From Luzula sylvatica (taxonomy: Eukaryota; Streptophyta; Magnoliopsida; Poales; Juncaceae), in contig OX326958.1 of assembly GCA_946800325.1 (NCBI GenBank), forward strand, positions 19,552,414 to 19,616,413: 64,000 nt of DNA, written 5' to 3'. Position numbers and translations under genes: made by a program. Below the pieces are notes generated by a model. That model searched no databases, was not told the DNA's origin, and saw only the letters and a program-made list of their open reading frames with translations. The first letter of the stretch is position 1. The number at the start of each line of letters is the position of its first letter. Of the stretch, positions 61,690 to 64,000 are shown one piece after another.

Positions 61690-62235
61690 ATTTCATTATA
61701 AAGCGGGTCGCTCTCTCCAGAATATTTTTATTTTGCTGTTAAAAGGTTTCTCAAACTTTTTTTCACTTCACTGCTACTTAATTTTCCATTACATTCATAA
61801 TTCATGCTTAGTTTTCGCTTGATTCAGGTACATTAGTGCAATCGAAAGAAAATGATGATGCTATTAGTATTACAACTGGTCTTTTCAAGTTTATCCGTGA
61901 CGAGATCGAGCTTCAAGATTTCTTTGTCCAAGTCGACTCCATCTAAAAATGCTAATCCAGCGGCGCAATCGAAGCCAATTAGATAAAATGTTTTCTATTT
62001 CAGACAAACAGGAATTATGCTGTAATAATTGCTCAGGTTAGTAAAATGTTTTTGAATTTTTCTTTTCTTTTTTGAACATCATTGATCAGAAATTATTATA
62101 AGCAAGGTAACCTTAAATTTGTATTTTCGAAATAGAAATCTCATTCTCATACTCAAAATTGAAATTCCTAATTTTTTTCGACAGGTTCGTGATGCAATCC
62201 AGATCCAGATACAATCTTTAGAACTGTTTAGGTAA
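61690..62235 (+). other. Possible gene fragment with promoter-like and exon-like parts
   Basis: TATAAAGCGGG near 61698 looks like a TATA region. After CTTGATTCAG an open stretch reads TLVQSKENDDAISITTGLFK...ELQDFFVQVDSI then stops; a second frame starting at the ATG near 61851 reads MMMLLVLQLVFSSL (signal-peptide-like) for 44 codons. Further on, CTATTTCAG-flanked TNRNYAVIIAQ and TTCGACAG-flanked VRDAIQIQIQSLELFR look like exons. I cannot join them into one clean gene. A captured fragment inside a Helitron is one possibility. Confidence 0.25.
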
Positions 62236-62940
62236 CTAAAATCTTTTCTACTCCAAAAAAATATTTGAATTAAAATTAAATAGCCATGTATTCAATTCTT
62301 TTGTATTCAATTCTCATATTTTGTAGGGGGTATTTCGATATTAGTCAGTATATATTTTAATGTATATATGTTTTTACTTTTTTGTGCATATGTGCAGGTG
62401 TATCGCAGGCGAGCCCCTCCTTGTTATTAATCATTGAGAAATTTACAAAAAGACCCTCTTCATTATCAGGAATTAGTTGCAAAGATGCCCCTTTCTTCAT
62501 TATCAAAATCTCAAAAATGGAGGGGCTTTAAATTATTATATATATAAGCAAGATAACTTTAAATTTGTATTTTGGAATTCCCAATCTTTTTCGACAGATT
62601 CGTATTTTGTGTTTTGTGATTTTGTATGATAGGCTGTCGAAATTACCGGCGATACAACTTGCAGTTACCAGTGGTTCCGCCGGTACGACTGGTACGAAGA
62701 AAGTCAATGGAGAACAAACTGGGACATGCTTTCGACTGGTAAGGAATACAACACGCGTCGGTACGACAGGTACGGAATACAACTTGTGTTTTGTTTTTTA
62801 AGAATTATTTTCGATTATTGTATACATGTAGTTTGGTTCCATCAAGAAGTGGGAGCAAATCGAGCGCCAGCCCATCACTCAAATAACAAGAAAAAATAAA
62901 GGTGTTGAAAAAATAAATGATTAATAATTCAATTTAAGCG
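62236..62940. other. Non-coding with internal duplications
   Basis: The phrase TATAAGCAAG.TAAC.TTAAATTTGTATTT...TTTTTCGACAG.TTCGT occurs at about 62095-62195 and again at 62540-62605. GGTACGACTGGTACG and GGTACGACAGGTACGG are repeated near 62683 and 62760. The open frames here lack motifs. Confidence 0.35.
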
Positions 62941-62974
62941 TCAATTAAATAATAATTGAATAATTATAGGTTTT

Positions 62975-63800
62975 TTGGACAACAATTCAAGCAATAATAA
63001 TTAAATAATCAAGGGACCTACCTGGAGGTTAAAGGATTCATGTGAAATTTGAAATTACGAGGGGTTGTATTGCACAAAATCAGAGATCTGAGGATTATTC
63101 CCTTGCATTGAAATTTATATTATAATTATAATTATAATTATAATACTAATCATAATTTTTTTGGACAACGATGCAAGCAATAATAATTGCATAATCAAGG
63201 AGCTGCGTAGAGGTAAAAGGATTAATGTGAAATTTTGAAATTATGAGGGGTTGTATTGCACAAAATCAGAGATCTGAGGATTATTCCCTTGCATTAAAAT
63301 TTATATTATAATACTAATCATAATTTTTTTTGGATAATGATGCAAGCAATAATAATTGCATAACCAAGGAGCTGCGTAGAGGTAAAAGGATTCATGTGAA
63401 TTTTTGAAATTATGAGGGGTTGTACTGCATAAAACCAGAGATGTGAGGATTATTCCCTTACATTGAACTTTATATTATGATACTAATCATAAATTTTTTT
63501 GGACAATGATGGAAGCAACGATAATTGCATAATCAAGGGGTTGTGTAGAGGTGAAAGGATTCATGTAAAATTTTGAAATTATGAGGGGTTGTATTGCATA
63601 CAATAAAAGATGCGCGAATTATTACCTTACGTTGAAATTTATATTATAATACCATTTTTAGTTATTAACTTATTATATATAATAAGTTAATAATAGATTT
63701 TTTCTATATTTATGATAAATATTGCTACAATTCAAGTTCAAACATAATATATTTTTTTGAATGATTTAACATATTGCGCAAAGCGCGAGGGTTTTGCTAG
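62975..63800 (+). mobile_element. 3' part of a Helitron-like element with four tandem repeats
   Basis: Ends with GCGCAAAGCGC (hairpin), then GAGGGTTTTG and CTAG at 63797-63800 followed by T, a standard Helitron 3' terminus. Upstream are four copies of a unit beginning GGACAA(C/T)GATGCAAGCAATAA at 62977, 63163, 63332 and 63501 (186, 169 and 169 bp apart). Each contains AGGAGCTGCGTAGAGGTAAA and ATTATGAGGGGTTGTATTGCA. The 5' end was not found; it may lie as far left as about 61570. Confidence 0.7.
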
Positions 63801-64000
63801 TTCGTGATAATAATCATTTTGCTTGGCTCCCTCAAAAAGAAAGAAAAAATATTGTTTGTTTATCTTTCATAAAAGAAAAATAATAAAATAGTAAACTTTT
63901 TAATGATTTTCCTCTAATCTCTATTAAACTCATCAATGATTTTTTTTCTCCATTTACTGGTGATTTTACTTGAATTTTAAATCATTTTCTTTATATCATC
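63801..64000. other. Right edge, non-coding
   Basis: AT-rich; nothing recognisable. Confidence 0.4.

Overview
This is a strongly AT-rich stretch of a plant nuclear genome. Three gene families identify it as plant: a multi-exon ATG8 gene, a plastid-targeted polyphenol oxidase, and a starch synthase III with starch-binding repeats. Intron style, chloroplast transit sequences and short non-autonomous transposons fit a eudicot. I see nothing that fixes family or genus.

Layout. About 415-6300 is a tandem satellite with a monomer of about 175 bp, arranged mostly as alternating A/B types (a dimer of about 350 bp). At 10946-11965 (minus) lies a complete five-exon ATG8 gene, with seven copies of an 87-88 bp minisatellite (12333-12950) in its upstream region. 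From 13 to 25 kb there are no convincing genes but many short transposons, several of which I could delimit by target-site duplications: Mutator-type palindromic MITEs, a 482-bp hAT element, a tRNA-derived SINE, a 591-bp hAT MITE full of GGATACGG motifs, and a cluster of ten short palindromic motifs at 19.2-19.7 kb. At 25636-27632 (plus) is a complete polyphenol oxidase gene in four exons. From 27.6 to 32.2 kb there are two more G-box-bearing MITEs and a solo LTR. At 32238-38013 (minus) is a complete 15-exon starch synthase III gene; its tenth intron is unusually long and holds promoter-like sequence.

At 40783-43608 (plus) is the most unusual object: one uninterrupted 941-codon reading frame encoding an N-terminal membrane anchor, about 54 copies of a 14-residue Asn/Glu-rich repeat, a polyproline stretch and a basic Cys-containing tail. 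I do not recognise this protein. It is bracketed by a diverged direct repeat of about 500 bp (39.7 and 45.2 kb).

From 44 to 64 kb the window is repeat-dominated: LINE remnants, a short interstitial telomeric repeat beside a broken DUF4283-type reading frame, Helitron-like elements recognised by hairpin plus CTAG ends, nested tandem duplications, degenerate minisatellites and SINE remnants.

The recognised genes do not form a pathway with each other. ATG8 acts in autophagy, the oxidase in the thylakoid lumen and starch synthase in the plastid stroma; they are ordinary eukaryotic neighbours. All exon boundaries were derived by hand from GT/AG sites, phase continuity and family conservation.
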